Made by a program: the position numbers and the translations under genes. Of a stretch of 64,000 nucleotides of DNA, positions 36,747 to 46,101 are shown in pieces. The stretch is from Streptomyces mirabilis. GTDB lineage: Bacteria; Actinomycetota; Actinomycetes; Streptomycetales; Streptomycetaceae. The notes under the pieces are model-generated. The model was not told the origin of the DNA, did no database searches, and saw nothing but the letters and a program-made list of their open reading frames with translations. Location of the stretch: positions 8,122,001-8,186,000 of the forward strand of contig NZ_JBCJKP010000001.1 of the NCBI RefSeq assembly GCF_039503195.1, given 5' to 3'. Positions within the stretch are counted from its first letter, which is position 1; every line of letters begins with the position of its first letter.

Positions 36747-39068
36747 TCAGGCTTGGGTGGGCTCCGGCCCGAAGCGGTGTGGGTGGGCTGCTCTGACGTA
36801 CTTCAGCGCGGTCGTGTCGGAGATTCCGAAGACGCGCATCAGGTGCACGGGGTCGGCAGTTTCGTGTGCCTCATCGAGCATCCGGTCGATGCGGAGCGTC
36901 CGGGGCTGGATACCGAGCTTTCTGAAGATCAACCGCAGCCCGTCCTTGGACACCGGAGGGCCGTTGGGGTCGACCGCGGTGACCTGCGTGACGATCAGGT
37001 GCGGATTGGTGCTGCGCGGCCAGCGCTCAGCCCGTTCGCGAAGCCAGTCGCTCAGAAACTTCATGGTCAGTTCGTCGAGATAGACGACGTGATCACCAAA
37101 GCGGCGGCGGACGACCAAGCGTCCCGCCGGACGGTCGAGGCCGGTCAGGAGCTGATGACGGATCTCCTGGGGCCCCAGCGCGTGGATGGCCACCAAGGCA
37201 ACGGCGACCTTCGCCATCGCGGTCGGTGCCTTGTCCAGCAGACCCACGAGCCGGTCTGACGGGATGCGCCGGGGTGCGTTGACGGTGGAGGCCACGGAGA
37301 CACCGCGGGCTGGATCGCGGAAGATCACGCGCTCGCGCTTTAACGCGCGGAAGAGCGATCGCAGGCTAGCGTGGAGGGAACGGGCTTGTTCTCCCATGCG
37401 GCTGCCGAGTATGTCCTCGATGTCCTTCTGGGTGATCTCACGGAGACTGCTGACCCGCTGGCCCCACTGCTGCAGGGCCGGGACGTTGAAGTGCGCATAA
37501 CGTCGGATGGTGACCCAGTTCATCGTGAGGGAGGGCTTGCGGCCTTCTCCGCGGAGCACGCGGACCCAGGCGTCCGCCTCGTCCCGCAGGTGATCGGGGA
37601 CACCCTGCAGGAGCCGTTCGAGCGCGGCCTGCTCCGGATCGGTCCGCTCCAGGGGAACGAGCAGGCCGCGCTGGTCGAGGAAGGCTGCGACGCGACGTCC
37701 TGACCAGTTCGGGCCGAGTCTGGTGACCGCACGAACGTCGGCTTCGAGAAGGGGGGCGTCGATACCGAGCCAGGCGACGAGAAGCCGCAAGACTTTGGCA
37801 TTGATGTCCCGAGATGGGGTGGTCCAGTGCTGGTCTGCTGTGAACTGCCAGAAATCAGCGACCAGTTGCTCGGCCTCTGGTGTCATCGTGGGCAGCTGGG
37901 TGTGCTGGGCTCGCTTCCAGACACGCGCCGGGGGCGGGAACAGCTCCAGCTGGTGTGGGTTGATCAAGTGCGGGGACAGCCGGCGGTCGGCCTGCCGGGT
38001 CTGCTTTTCCCGACGCTCCAGTTCCCGCCAGCGGCTCTTGCGGCTGCCCTGGCTGTAGTCGCCGGGTTGCTTCGTGTAGAGGCCGTGACCCAGGCCGGCG
38101 CCGAACCAGAGTTGCTCGACCGCCGGGCCGTCTCCGACGTGTTCGTTCAGCACCAGGTGGCAGAACCGGCACTGTCCGTCCTTCAGGGGCCAGGTGCGGC
38201 CGCACCGCAGGCAAGGGCCACTCTCCCGGTCCGGTTGACGAGCCCACTCCCGGCACGAGTCACACAGCGGCCTGGCATCCCCGCTCCAGGCCAGGCAGTG
38301 CTCGCAGGAGACCATGCGCCGGCGTTCACGCCGGTAGCCGTTCTGGGCGAGTCCGGAGCCGAGTCGACGCCGCAGCAGCCCGGCCTCCCGCAGGACCTCG
38401 GCGACGGCAGGCCTCATCCTGGGCAGCTCGGCGACGACGTACTCGTCGACCATCTGCTCGCTGGCCTCCCGGGAGGCCAGCGCCAGCCGCATCATCTGCA
38501 CCACGCTCTCGCTCCACCCCGCGGACAGATCGCGCCGGACACGGACCCGCTCGACGGCCTGGCGGACGTCCGCCCACTCGGGGAAGTCGCGGGCGGCGAT
38601 CCGGTAGCCGTGCTGGCGGGTGAACGTCCTGGGCAGGCGGGGCAGCAGCGGCAGCTGGCCGGTAACCTGCGGAGTGCAGACCTGCAGGTCATCGCCCTTC
38701 TTGGCCCAGGTCCATGGGCCTGCCGAGCGCCCCGTCCGCAGCCGCTCGCGCACCAGCGGCCGGTCATGGTGGCGCGCAAGGACCACGGGCAGCCGGACAC
38801 CCTCCAGCAGCAGCGGCAGCTGCAGATCCCGGACGGGCCCCAGCGTCCGCCTGGCTGCCGCGTCGGCCCACTCATGATCGGGGACCATGCGGATCTCCAG
38901 CATGCAGAGCCGGCACAGCCCGTCGCGGTTGACCTTGCCCTCGTGCCGGCACCGGTGGCATAGGCCCTTGTAGCCGCCGCGGGGCGTCCAGTTGAGGCAG
39001 GTCTGGCAGCTGCCCAGCGGACGGACCGGCCCCCAGCCATGGCAGCGGACGCATTCGCTGATCACCAT
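36747..39068 (-). CDS. Large zinc-ribbon protein with degenerate tyrosine-recombinase domain
   Basis: 773 residues. Multiple CxxC pairs are visible: C6/C9, C21/C24, C37/C40 and C52/C55, then CEHC, CDSC, CLRC and CRFC in the middle, suggesting several zinc ribbons. The C-terminal ~280 residues look like a core-binding plus catalytic domain of tyrosine recombinases (VSSLREITQKDIEDILGSRM, RLVVRRRFGDHVVYLDEL). The usual HxxR is replaced by LRIDR and the first arginine region (LGPQEIRHQLL) is atypical; a tyrosine is at TALKYV. It may be a DNA-binding partner rather than a catalyst. It overlaps the XRE gene by seven bases. Confidence 0.8.
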   Translation of the reverse strand: MVISECVRCHGWGPVRPLGSCQTCLNWTPRGGYKGLCHRCRHEGKVNRDGLCRLCMLEIRMVPDHEWADAAARRTLGPVRDLQLPLLLEGVRLPVVLARHHDRPLVRERLRTGRSAGPWTWAKKGDDLQVCTPQVTGQLPLLPRLPRTFTRQHGYRIAARDFPEWADVRQAVERVRVRRDLSAGWSESVVQMMRLALASREASEQMVDEYVVAELPRMRPAVAEVLREAGLLRRRLGSGLAQNGYRRERRRMVSCEHCLAWSGDARPLCDSCREWARQPDRESGPCLRCGRTWPLKDGQCRFCHLVLNEHVGDGPAVEQLWFGAGLGHGLYTKQPGDYSQGSRKSRWRELERREKQTRQADRRLSPHLINPHQLELFPPPARVWKRAQHTQLPTMTPEAEQLVADFWQFTADQHWTTPSRDINAKVLRLLVAWLGIDAPLLEADVRAVTRLGPNWSGRRVAAFLDQRGLLVPLERTDPEQAALERLLQGVPDHLRDEADAWVRVLRGEGRKPSLTMNWVTIRRYAHFNVPALQQWGQRVSSLREITQKDIEDILGSRMGEQARSLHASLRSLFRALKRERVIFRDPARGVSVASTVNAPRRIPSDRLVGLLDKAPTAMAKVAVALVAIHALGPQEIRHQLLTGLDRPAGRLVVRRRFGDHVVYLDELTMKFLSDWLRERAERWPRSTNPHLIVTQVTAVDPNGPPVSKDGLRLIFRKLGIQPRTLRIDRMLDEAHETADPVHLMRVFGISDTTALKYVRAAHPHRFGPEPTQA

Positions 39069-39418
39069 GGTCTCGCCGTCTCAGTTGGGCGGCAGGCCGC
39101 GGCGGGGGCCGCCGCCGCGACGCGGAACCGGCCGTACCGCTCCGCCCCCCGCTGTTCGCCGACGGCCCGCTGCTGCGGCTGCTCGCGCTGGGCCAGGTGC
39201 TGCTGGGGCTCGGCCACCATCAAGTCGGCGACCGTGCAGTCCAGGGCCGCGCAGATCTTGTCCAGGTCCTCCAGCCGGACCGTGACCGGCTTGCCTGACC
39301 ACAGGGCCGCGACCTTGCTCAGGGAGGGGGTGAACCCGACTTCCTTGAAGGCCACCAGCAGCTGCGTTGGCCGCCAGATGTCCCGCTGGGCCGCTACCAT
39401 GCGCAGGTTCCACTTCAC
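39062..39418 (-). CDS. XRE-family helix-turn-helix protein
   Basis: 118 residues. A Cro/C1-type HTH covers about 5-68: MVAAQRDIWRPTQLLVAFKE, then SLSKVAALWSGKPVTVRLED and LDKICAALDCTVADLM. The rest is a Gln/Ala/Arg-rich tail. It is placed between the two recombinase genes of the element, with a 4-base gap before and an overlap after, so it probably regulates excision or forms part of the recombination complex, as the small third protein does in Tn554-like elements (inference). Confidence 0.85.
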   Translation of the reverse strand: MKWNLRMVAAQRDIWRPTQLLVAFKEVGFTPSLSKVAALWSGKPVTVRLEDLDKICAALDCTVADLMVAEPQQHLAQREQPQQRAVGEQRGAERYGRFRVAAAAPAAACRPTETARPW

Positions 39419-39422
39419 CGTC

Positions 39423-40589
39423 TCACGCCTCTCCGCTCAGGCGTCGCACCGCTCGGTGTGACGCTGCCAGGCTCGCCTTCTCCGGGTCGGCCTTGACCGA
39501 TCCCAGGTAGCCGACCGTGGTGGTCGGCCATTCGTGGCCGAGGATCTTCTGCACGTCCCACAACGGCATGCCCGACTCGTAGTTGTGGGTCGCGCACGCG
39601 TGTCGTAGAAGATGCGGGTGAAGCATGGTGACCGGCCCGGTCAGATGCCGCTTCGAGGCGGCCTTCAATGCCCGCCGGAACACATCCGAGCCGACCGGCG
39701 GGGCGATGGGGACGTTCAGTGAGGCGACCGCCGTCGGAAGCCGTTCCGAGGGCCACAGCGGCGCACACGGGTCGCAGGGATCGTCAGCGAACTCTCCGCG
39801 GATCTCCTCGATGTACCACCACAGCAGTTCGCGGCCCTCGGCGAACAGATACGCCTCCCGCTCGCGCGGGCCGGAGCCCCGGGCACCTTTGCCCTGAACG
39901 ACGAAGCGACCCCACTGGCCGAGTTCCCAGTGGACGTCACCGATTCGCACCGAGCACAGCTCGGTCGCCCGGACGCCCGAGATGTACGCGATCTTCGCCA
40001 TACCGTAGTCGCGTGCGGCCACCGGGTACTTACGAGCTTGCGGCAGACCCTTGCGCCAGGAGGCGAAGAACTCCGTCGTCGCCCGCTTCGACGGCGGGAT
40101 CCGCAGGCCGAACTCCCCACGGTGCCGGGGCTGGTTGAACGGGTCGATGGGCGACTCGACGGCCGCTCCGAAACGCCGCAGGATCTCGCCCGCGTACCGC
40201 TGCTCCAGGAAGGCGAAGAAGCCGTCGATCCGGACCATCTTCTGCCGGATGGTCCTGTGCGCCCGCTTGCCGGGGCCGGCGAAGTAGCAGTCGACCTGCC
40301 GCGAGGTGAGATGCCACGGCACGGTGTCGTAGAAATCGCAGACCTCGATGATCGGCTGCACCACCTGCCGCAACGTGGTCGCCGCAAGCCCAGCCACGTC
40401 CCGCGCCCACGTGTACTCGGCCACGGTATCGTGGAAGAACGCCACCTCGTCCGCCTCGCTAGAGATCGCTGATGCTCGCTCCTGCAGCGTCAGCACATCC
40501 GCCAGGCCCTCTTCTGCCCGAGGCTGTTGCGGCGCCGGGGCCGCAGGTGGTGGTACCAGCGACAGCCGACGACTTCCTGAATCCGCCAT
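39423..40589 (-). CDS. Tyrosine recombinase/integrase
   Basis: 388 residues from the ATG at 40589 (a GTG at 40649 would add 20 residues; neither has a good ribosome site). An N-terminal SAM-like core-binding region (about 30-150) precedes a full catalytic set: arginine in ISGVRATELCSV, a lysine in VVQGKGARGSG, HLLRHACATH (HxxR), LGHEWPTT (H) and a tyrosine in TVGYLGS. It should catalyse site-specific strand exchange and is the likely enzyme that moves the three-gene element. Confidence 0.9.
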   Translation of the reverse strand: MADSGSRRLSLVPPPAAPAPQQPRAEEGLADVLTLQERASAISSEADEVAFFHDTVAEYTWARDVAGLAATTLRQVVQPIIEVCDFYDTVPWHLTSRQVDCYFAGPGKRAHRTIRQKMVRIDGFFAFLEQRYAGEILRRFGAAVESPIDPFNQPRHRGEFGLRIPPSKRATTEFFASWRKGLPQARKYPVAARDYGMAKIAYISGVRATELCSVRIGDVHWELGQWGRFVVQGKGARGSGPREREAYLFAEGRELLWWYIEEIRGEFADDPCDPCAPLWPSERLPTAVASLNVPIAPPVGSDVFRRALKAASKRHLTGPVTMLHPHLLRHACATHNYESGMPLWDVQKILGHEWPTTTVGYLGSVKADPEKASLAASHRAVRRLSGEA

Positions 40590-40802
40590 GGACCGGCAAA
40601 TTACGCGGATCACTCGCAGAATCTGCCAGTTACAGCAGAAATCCCCCACGAACGAGTGAGAGGCCAGAAGGTGCCATCTAGCTGCTGAGATGCAACAGCA
40701 TCAGCCAAGGACCGCTCGGGGAACCCGCCGGAACTCCACTTGGGTTGGTCGGGTGGCCTTGGGGCCACTTGGGATGGTTGTCGGACTTCGAGGTTCTCGG
40801 AG

Positions 40803-41306
40803 TCAGCGGCGATGCCACGGCAGGGCCGCCGGGTAGGCGTCCTCCTCGCCGGCCTGCTTGAGGGAGGCGAGCACGGTGGCGGTGATGGTGGCGAGCTGCT
40901 CCACCTGTTCGAGGCTGAGGGCGTCGAACACCACGCGGCGGACGGCAGTCACAAGGCCGGGGGCGGCCTTGGCCATCAACTCCATGCCGGCCTCGGTGAG
41001 TTCGGCCAGCTGTCCGCGTCCGTCGGCCGGATCCTCCCGGCGCCGCACGTAGCCCGACTCCTCCAGGCGGATCACCGCGCGCGTGAGGCGGCTACGGGTG
41101 AACTTCAACTGCTCGGCGAGCAAGGACATCCCCAGAGCGCGGTCGGGTGCCACGGACAGGCGGGCCAGGAGGCTGTAGTCCGCGTGCGTCATGGCCGCGT
41201 CGCGCCGCAACTGCTGATCGAGGTAGTCGCTCAGCAGCGTCGAGCAGTCGAGGAAGTTGATCCAGGCTCGCAGCTCCTCGGGAGTGAGCCACCGGGGGGA
41301 CGTCAT
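40803..41306 (-). CDS. MarR-family transcriptional regulator
   Basis: 167 residues from the ATG (a GTG three codons earlier is the alternative). The MarR winged helix covers about 25-140: ALGMSLLAEQLKFTRSRLTR, then the wing RREDPADGRGQLAELTEAG. Such proteins often repress transport and catabolic genes and are released by aromatic acids. It is divergent from the MFS transporter gene, which it probably controls. Confidence 0.92.
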   Translation of the reverse strand: MTSPRWLTPEELRAWINFLDCSTLLSDYLDQQLRRDAAMTHADYSLLARLSVAPDRALGMSLLAEQLKFTRSRLTRAVIRLEESGYVRRREDPADGRGQLAELTEAGMELMAKAAPGLVTAVRRVVFDALSLEQVEQLATITATVLASLKQAGEEDAYPAALPWHRR

Positions 41307-41576
41307 GGCGACCACTTAAAACCGCCGTTCGCGCGCGGGAACGGCCGTGCACGTCTTCCGTCTGCGTGACGGTTGCCCATCCCATCCATCGCGTGGATAA
41401 CCCGGATACGGGATTCGGATTGCGCCGGGGATGGCACCGGCGCCTTGGCGCCCCCATAGTCGTCGCTACCGCACGCCGCTGTCCGGATGCCGACGTGCGA
41501 GTTCCGCCAGCATGCCGTGCGCCTTCGGTGCCCGTGAGGCATGCCCGCTCCCCTTACGCCGTCCCCTGGAGTCGCC

Positions 41577-42845
41577 ATGCCCGGTTCCGTGTCCCCGCCG
41601 CCTCCCGCTGCGATCGATGCCACCGCTCCGTCAGCCGTCGCCGTGTCGGACCCGGCCCATCTGCTGCGGGTGACCCTTCTGATGGCGGGCAGCTGTCTGC
41701 CGATCCTGGGGGCGGTGCTGATCGCCCCGGTGCTGCCGAAGATGCAGGACCATTTCGCGTCGGTCCCGGGGGCCAAGGCGCTGGTTCCCCTCGCGCTGAC
41801 CGTTCCGGCGCTGGCGCTGGCGCTGCTGGCACCGTTCGCCGGCGTGACCGTGGACCGGCTGGGCCGCAAGCGCCTGCTGATCGTGGCGACCCTGCTGTAC
41901 GCCGCGTTCGGCACGGCCCCGCTCTGGCTGGACTCGCTGGGTGGAATCATCGCCAGCCGCGCCCTGGTCGGCGTCGCCGAGGCCGCGATCATGACCTGCT
42001 GCACGACCCTGATCGGCGACTACTACAGCGGTCGGCAGCGGGTGAAGTATCTCGCCCTGCAGACCATGTGCGCCTCGGCGTCGGCCACGGTCTTCTTCGT
42101 GCTGGGCGGCGCCGCCGGGTCGGCGGGCTGGCGGGTGCCGTTCTGGGTCTACGCCGTGAGCCTGGTGCTGGCCCCGCTGATGGCAATCGCCCTGCCCAAC
42201 CCGGCGGCCCGTGCGGACGGCGACGAGACTCCGGCCGAGACGGAGGCCCGCCGCTCGTTCCCCTGGCGGCAGTTGGGCGGCATCTGTGCCCTTACCTTCT
42301 TCGGGGCGATGGTCTTCTACACCGTCCCGGTGGAGATGTCGTACCTGCTCGACGACCTCGGGGTGGAGAACCCCGGCGTGATCGGACTGGCCACCGCGAT
42401 CGCCAGTGCCGCCACCGTGGGCGGAGCGGTCACCTTCGCCCGGCTGAAGCGTTCTCCCGACCCGATGCTGCCCGTCGTTCTCGCGGTCTGCGCGGTCGGC
42501 TTCGGGGTGATGTTCCTCGCGGGCAACGCCCCGCTGCTGGTCATCGGGGCGGTCGTCAACTGTGTGGGCACCGGCATGCTGCTGCCCGCCCTTCTCACCA
42601 GTGCCATGTCCCGCCTGGCGTTCGAGGACCGGGGCCGCGGCACGGGGCTGTGGACGGCGGCCTTCTTCGGCGGTGAGTTCGTCTGCCCGCTGGTGCTGCT
42701 CGCCGGGGAGTCTGCCGTCGGCAGTCTCGCCGGTGCGGTGGGCGTGCTGGGGCTGGCCGCCGCCCTCGTCGCGGCGGGGCTGTGGGCGGCCCGCCGCCGG
42801 GTGGGCGCCGTCGATCCCCGGCCGTTGCCGGAGCAGTTGGCCTGA
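41577..42845 (+). CDS. MFS transporter at the aromatic catabolic locus
   Basis: 422 residues with about 12 membrane helices and the MFS motif A (GVTVDRLGRKRLL). I start at ATG 41577 because GGAG lies five bases in front; an ATG 36 bases earlier lacks a ribosome site. It resembles the drug:H+ and aromatic-acid:H+ symporter groups. Lying between a MarR gene and the LysR-controlled catabolic operon, it is a good candidate for uptake of the aromatic substrate or export of a toxic intermediate. Confidence 0.9.
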   Translation: MPGSVSPPPPAAIDATAPSAVAVSDPAHLLRVTLLMAGSCLPILGAVLIAPVLPKMQDHFASVPGAKALVPLALTVPALALALLAPFAGVTVDRLGRKRLLIVATLLYAAFGTAPLWLDSLGGIIASRALVGVAEAAIMTCCTTLIGDYYSGRQRVKYLALQTMCASASATVFFVLGGAAGSAGWRVPFWVYAVSLVLAPLMAIALPNPAARADGDETPAETEARRSFPWRQLGGICALTFFGAMVFYTVPVEMSYLLDDLGVENPGVIGLATAIASAATVGGAVTFARLKRSPDPMLPVVLAVCAVGFGVMFLAGNAPLLVIGAVVNCVGTGMLLPALLTSAMSRLAFEDRGRGTGLWTAAFFGGEFVCPLVLLAGESAVGSLAGAVGVLGLAAALVAAGLWAARRRVGAVDPRPLPEQLA

Positions 42846-42901
42846 GGGCGCGCAGGACGACCGCCGAGAGCGCGTCGATCACGGGCTGCCGCCGGGCCCG
42901 G

Positions 42902-43885
42902 TCAGAGCCGGCCCGGCGGCAGCCCCGCGCTCCGGTCGACGGGCACAGCCTTCCCGGGGCCCTTGCCGTTGCTGTAGCCGTTGCCCGCCAGCGTCGCGCC
43001 CACCTCCGCGGCCTTCTGTCGCAGCCAGATGTGGCCCGCGTCCTGCGCGTGCACCGGGTGCCACCACATCGCCTCCCGCACCGGTACCGCCTCGAACGGG
43101 CAGGGCAGGACGCGCACCGCCGCGGATCGGACCGCCTTGCGCGCCAGGCGCTCCTGGATCATCGCGACCCGACGGGTGCCCTCGACCATGGGCGGCAGCA
43201 GCTGGAAGGTCTGCACGGACACCTCCACCTGGGGACTGATCCCTATCATGCTGAGCTGGCGGGCGGCCGGGGCGTCGTAGGGACGCTGGTAGACGGCCCA
43301 GGGCAGACGCCCCAGCTGGTCCAGGGTGAGTTCGTCACCGATCTCGGGGTGATCATCGGCGACCATGCACAGCCAGCGGTCCTGGTGGAGTTCGACGGCG
43401 GGGAAGCCGTCGATCACGCCGTGCGGCATCAGCAGTCCGTCGACGGTGCTCAGCACGGTGGCGGTGTTCTCCACGACGGACGGTGCCGGGTGCTGGAAGG
43501 TGAGCCGGATGCCGGGCGCCTCCTGGTGCAGGGCGCGGGCGAGTGCGGCGCCGAAGACGGCCGCTCCGTAGTCGGAGGCGAGCAGGGTGAACTCGCGGGT
43601 CTCGGCGGCCGCGTCGAAGTCGGCCTGGCTGGAGAAGACCCGCTCCAGCAGGTCGCACGCGGTGGCGCTGCGGTCCCGCAGGGCGGTGCCGAGCGGGGTC
43701 AGCTCGTAGGAGTTACCGGTCCGGGCGAGCAATTCGTCGTCGAAATGGCGGCGCAGCCGGGACAACGCCGCGCTCATGGCGGGCTGGCTCAGCCCGATGC
43801 GCTCGCCGGCCCGGGTGACATTGCGCTCTTCCAGCAGCGCGCGCAGGGCGAGGACCAGATTGAGGTCGAGTCGGGACAGGTTCAC
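42902..43885 (-). CDS. LysR-family regulator of the catabolic operon
   Basis: 327 residues from a GTG (VNLSRLDLNLVLALRALLEE). The HTH (NVTRAGERIGLSQPAMSAAL) and an effector domain of NodD/PcpR-like type follow. GTG was preferred over the longer frame because AGGTGG lies in front and the extra 17 residues are not family-like. Divergent from the nine-gene operon that starts at 44007, it is the expected activator, binding in the 120-base gap and responding to a pathway intermediate. Confidence 0.93.
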   Translation of the reverse strand: MNLSRLDLNLVLALRALLEERNVTRAGERIGLSQPAMSAALSRLRRHFDDELLARTGNSYELTPLGTALRDRSATACDLLERVFSSQADFDAAAETREFTLLASDYGAAVFGAALARALHQEAPGIRLTFQHPAPSVVENTATVLSTVDGLLMPHGVIDGFPAVELHQDRWLCMVADDHPEIGDELTLDQLGRLPWAVYQRPYDAPAARQLSMIGISPQVEVSVQTFQLLPPMVEGTRRVAMIQERLARKAVRSAAVRVLPCPFEAVPVREAMWWHPVHAQDAGHIWLRQKAAEVGATLAGNGYSNGKGPGKAVPVDRSAGLPPGRL

Positions 43886-44006
43886 CGGGCAACCACCTAG
43901 CAAGCGAGAGTCATCCATGTCATGGATTCGGCACATCCACAGGATTGATTTCCGTGATTAACCGATCGGGGCCAGAGTAGACCGCAACCCAGCAGGAGGA
44001 AATCAG

Positions 44007-44990
44007 ATGGCAATGCTCGCGCAACCTGCCGACCCGTTTGCGCTCGGCACGTTCTCCACTCAGGACGGGGAGCCGTTTCCCGGCCTCCTGGCCAAGGGCC
44101 GGGTGCTCGACTTGAGCAGTGTCTTGGCCTGGGCACCGTCCAGCGTGCGCGCCGTGGTGGAGCGGTGGGAGGAGACCCTCCCCCTCCTGCACGCCCTGGC
44201 GGACGACGATGCCCTCGGCTGGCGTCCGCTGGAGGGTCTGCGGGTGCACGCCCCCATCGAGCCGCGGCAGATCTTCCAGTCCGGTGCCAACTACCGGCAG
44301 CACGTGATCGACCTGGAGGTCGCCCACCGCTCTCCCGACGACCCGCGTACGGTCGAGGAGGCGCGAGCGGAGATCGCCGCGGTCATGGACCGCCGGGCCG
44401 CTGAGGACCTGCCGTACGTGTTCATCGGTCTGCCGAGCGCGATCACGGGCCCGTACGACGACGTGGTCCTGCCCTCGTGGGCCGAAAAGCCTGACTGGGA
44501 GCTGGAGTTGGCGGCCGTCATCGCCAAGCCCGCCTACCGGGTGACGGTTGAGGAGGCCCTGGAGTACGTCGCCGGGTACACCATCGCCAACGATCTCACC
44601 GACCGGGCCACCGTGTTCCGCCGGGACATGAAGGCCATCGGCACCGACTGGCTGCGCTGCAAGAACGCTCCCGGTTTCACGCCGCTCGGCCCGTGGCTCG
44701 TACCTGCCGAGTCGATCGCGGACACCGGTGACCTGCGGGTCACGCTCAAGCTGAACGGCGAGACCATGCAGGACGAGTCCACCAAGGACATGCTCTTCGG
44801 AGTCGCCCGGTTGGTGTCGTACGCCTCGCAGACGGCTCAACTCCTGTCCGGTGACCTGGTGTTGACCGGCAGCCCGGCCGGCAACGGCATCCACTGGGGA
44901 CGGCTGCTGCGCGACGGCGACGTCATGGAGGGTTCCATCACCGGTCTGGGCGTGCAGCGCACCCGCTGTGTCGCGGAGGGAACGGCATGA
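44007..44990 (+). CDS. Fumarylacetoacetate hydrolase family protein 1
   Basis: 327 residues with the FAH catalytic fold. The metal ligands E165 and E167 (DWELELAAVI) and D196 (ANDLTDRATVF) are present, as is the ending LTGSPAGNG. FAH proteins hydrolyse or decarboxylate 1,3-diketone-like products of ring cleavage (fumarylpyruvate, 2-oxo-hept-3-enedioate and similar). It is the first gene of the operon, after GGAGGAAA. It overlaps the next gene by four bases. Confidence 0.93.
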   Translation: MAMLAQPADPFALGTFSTQDGEPFPGLLAKGRVLDLSSVLAWAPSSVRAVVERWEETLPLLHALADDDALGWRPLEGLRVHAPIEPRQIFQSGANYRQHVIDLEVAHRSPDDPRTVEEARAEIAAVMDRRAAEDLPYVFIGLPSAITGPYDDVVLPSWAEKPDWELELAAVIAKPAYRVTVEEALEYVAGYTIANDLTDRATVFRRDMKAIGTDWLRCKNAPGFTPLGPWLVPAESIADTGDLRVTLKLNGETMQDESTKDMLFGVARLVSYASQTAQLLSGDLVLTGSPAGNGIHWGRLLRDGDVMEGSITGLGVQRTRCVAEGTA

Positions 44991-45949
44991 GCCTGGACCG
45001 CCGCGACCCGGAGGGCGCGATAGCCGAGGCCGCCAAGGCGTACTCCAACTGGGGGCGTTGGGGTGAGGACGACGTGCTCGGCACGTTGAACTTCCTCGAC
45101 GAGGGCAAGCGGCGCGAGGGCGCGTCGCTCGTGCGCCGCGGCGTGAGCTTCTCGCTGGCGCAGCGGTTCGACATGAACGGCCCGCAGAAGGGCTGGCGCC
45201 GGCGGACCAACCCGGTGCACACCATGCTCGACACGGGCACCGACGCGGCGCTGGGCAACCAGGGCTTCCCGCACGGCATCGGCGGCGCGGACGACGTGAT
45301 CGCGATGCCGCTGCAGTGCTCCACCCAGTGGGACGGCCTCGGGCACATCTTCGACCACGGCAAGGCGTGGAACGGACGGGCCGCCGAGAAGGTGGTCACC
45401 TCCGACGGAGACCTCGTCACCGGCATCGAGCACATGGCACCGTACGTCGCCGGCCGTGGCGTGCTGCTCGACGTGGGCCTGGTCGTCGGCACGGACGGCG
45501 AGCTGCCCGACGGGTTCGCCATCACCGAGGAGCACCTCACCCGGGCCGCCGAGGCCCACGGGGTGACCGTCGGCCGCGGCGACATCGTGCTCGTCCGCAC
45601 CGGACATCTCGCCCGCGCCCGGCGGGCCGGCTGGGGCGACTTCGCGGGCGGCCCCGCGCCCGGCCTGTCGTTCACCACCGCCGGCTGGCTGCACGGCAGC
45701 GAGATCGCCGCGATTGCCACCGACACCTGGGGCTTCGAGGTACGGCCCAATGAGTTCGACAACGCCTTCCAGCCGCTGCACCAGGTCGTCATCCCCAACA
45801 TGGGCCTGCTGATCGGCGAGATGTGGGACCTCGACGCACTCGCCGCCGACTGCGCCGACGACGGCGTGTACGAGTTCTGGCTCACCGCCGCTCCCCTCCC
45901 CATCACCGGAGCCGTCGGATCCCCGGTCAACCCGATCGCCGTCAAGTAA
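44987..45949 (+). CDS. Cyclase-family (kynurenine formamidase/isatin hydrolase-like) metal hydrolase
   Basis: 320 residues of the cyclase family (PF04199). The metal-binding block is QCSTQWDGLGHIFDHG (110-125), a variant of the HxGTHxDxPxH motif with Gln first, as in a bacterial subgroup. Further conserved pieces are RGVLLDVGLVV and RGDIVLVRTGHL. Members hydrolyse amides or lactam-like rings (N-formylkynurenine, isatin). Here it may open a cyclic or amide intermediate; the substrate is not known. Confidence 0.9.
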   Translation: MSLDRRDPEGAIAEAAKAYSNWGRWGEDDVLGTLNFLDEGKRREGASLVRRGVSFSLAQRFDMNGPQKGWRRRTNPVHTMLDTGTDAALGNQGFPHGIGGADDVIAMPLQCSTQWDGLGHIFDHGKAWNGRAAEKVVTSDGDLVTGIEHMAPYVAGRGVLLDVGLVVGTDGELPDGFAITEEHLTRAAEAHGVTVGRGDIVLVRTGHLARARRAGWGDFAGGPAPGLSFTTAGWLHGSEIAAIATDTWGFEVRPNEFDNAFQPLHQVVIPNMGLLIGEMWDLDALAADCADDGVYEFWLTAAPLPITGAVGSPVNPIAVK

Positions 45950-46101
45950 CCCGCACAACTGCCGGATGCGCCGTTCCCCGGACAGCAGAGGCGCATCCCG
46001 CCCGCACCCCCGTCCCCACCTCTGGCCCGCATTCCCAGCGGGCGAGCCGCAGCCCCCGCCGCCCGAAGTCGCGCGGCCCAACCCCGGGAGGAATCCCCGA
46101 C

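Larger units (their letters stand above)
36730..40790. mobile_element. Putative three-gene tyrosine-recombinase element
   Basis: Three co-directional, overlapping genes (tyrosine recombinase, XRE regulator, zinc-ribbon recombinase-like protein) form a unit. The left edge abuts a Tn3 transposase remnant. At the right, two direct copies of CCACTTGGGnTGGT lie near 40736-40783. The order small recombinase, small protein, large recombinase recalls Tn554-type elements (tnpA, tnpB, tnpC), although gene order and domain content differ. Exact ends were not established. Confidence 0.5.
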
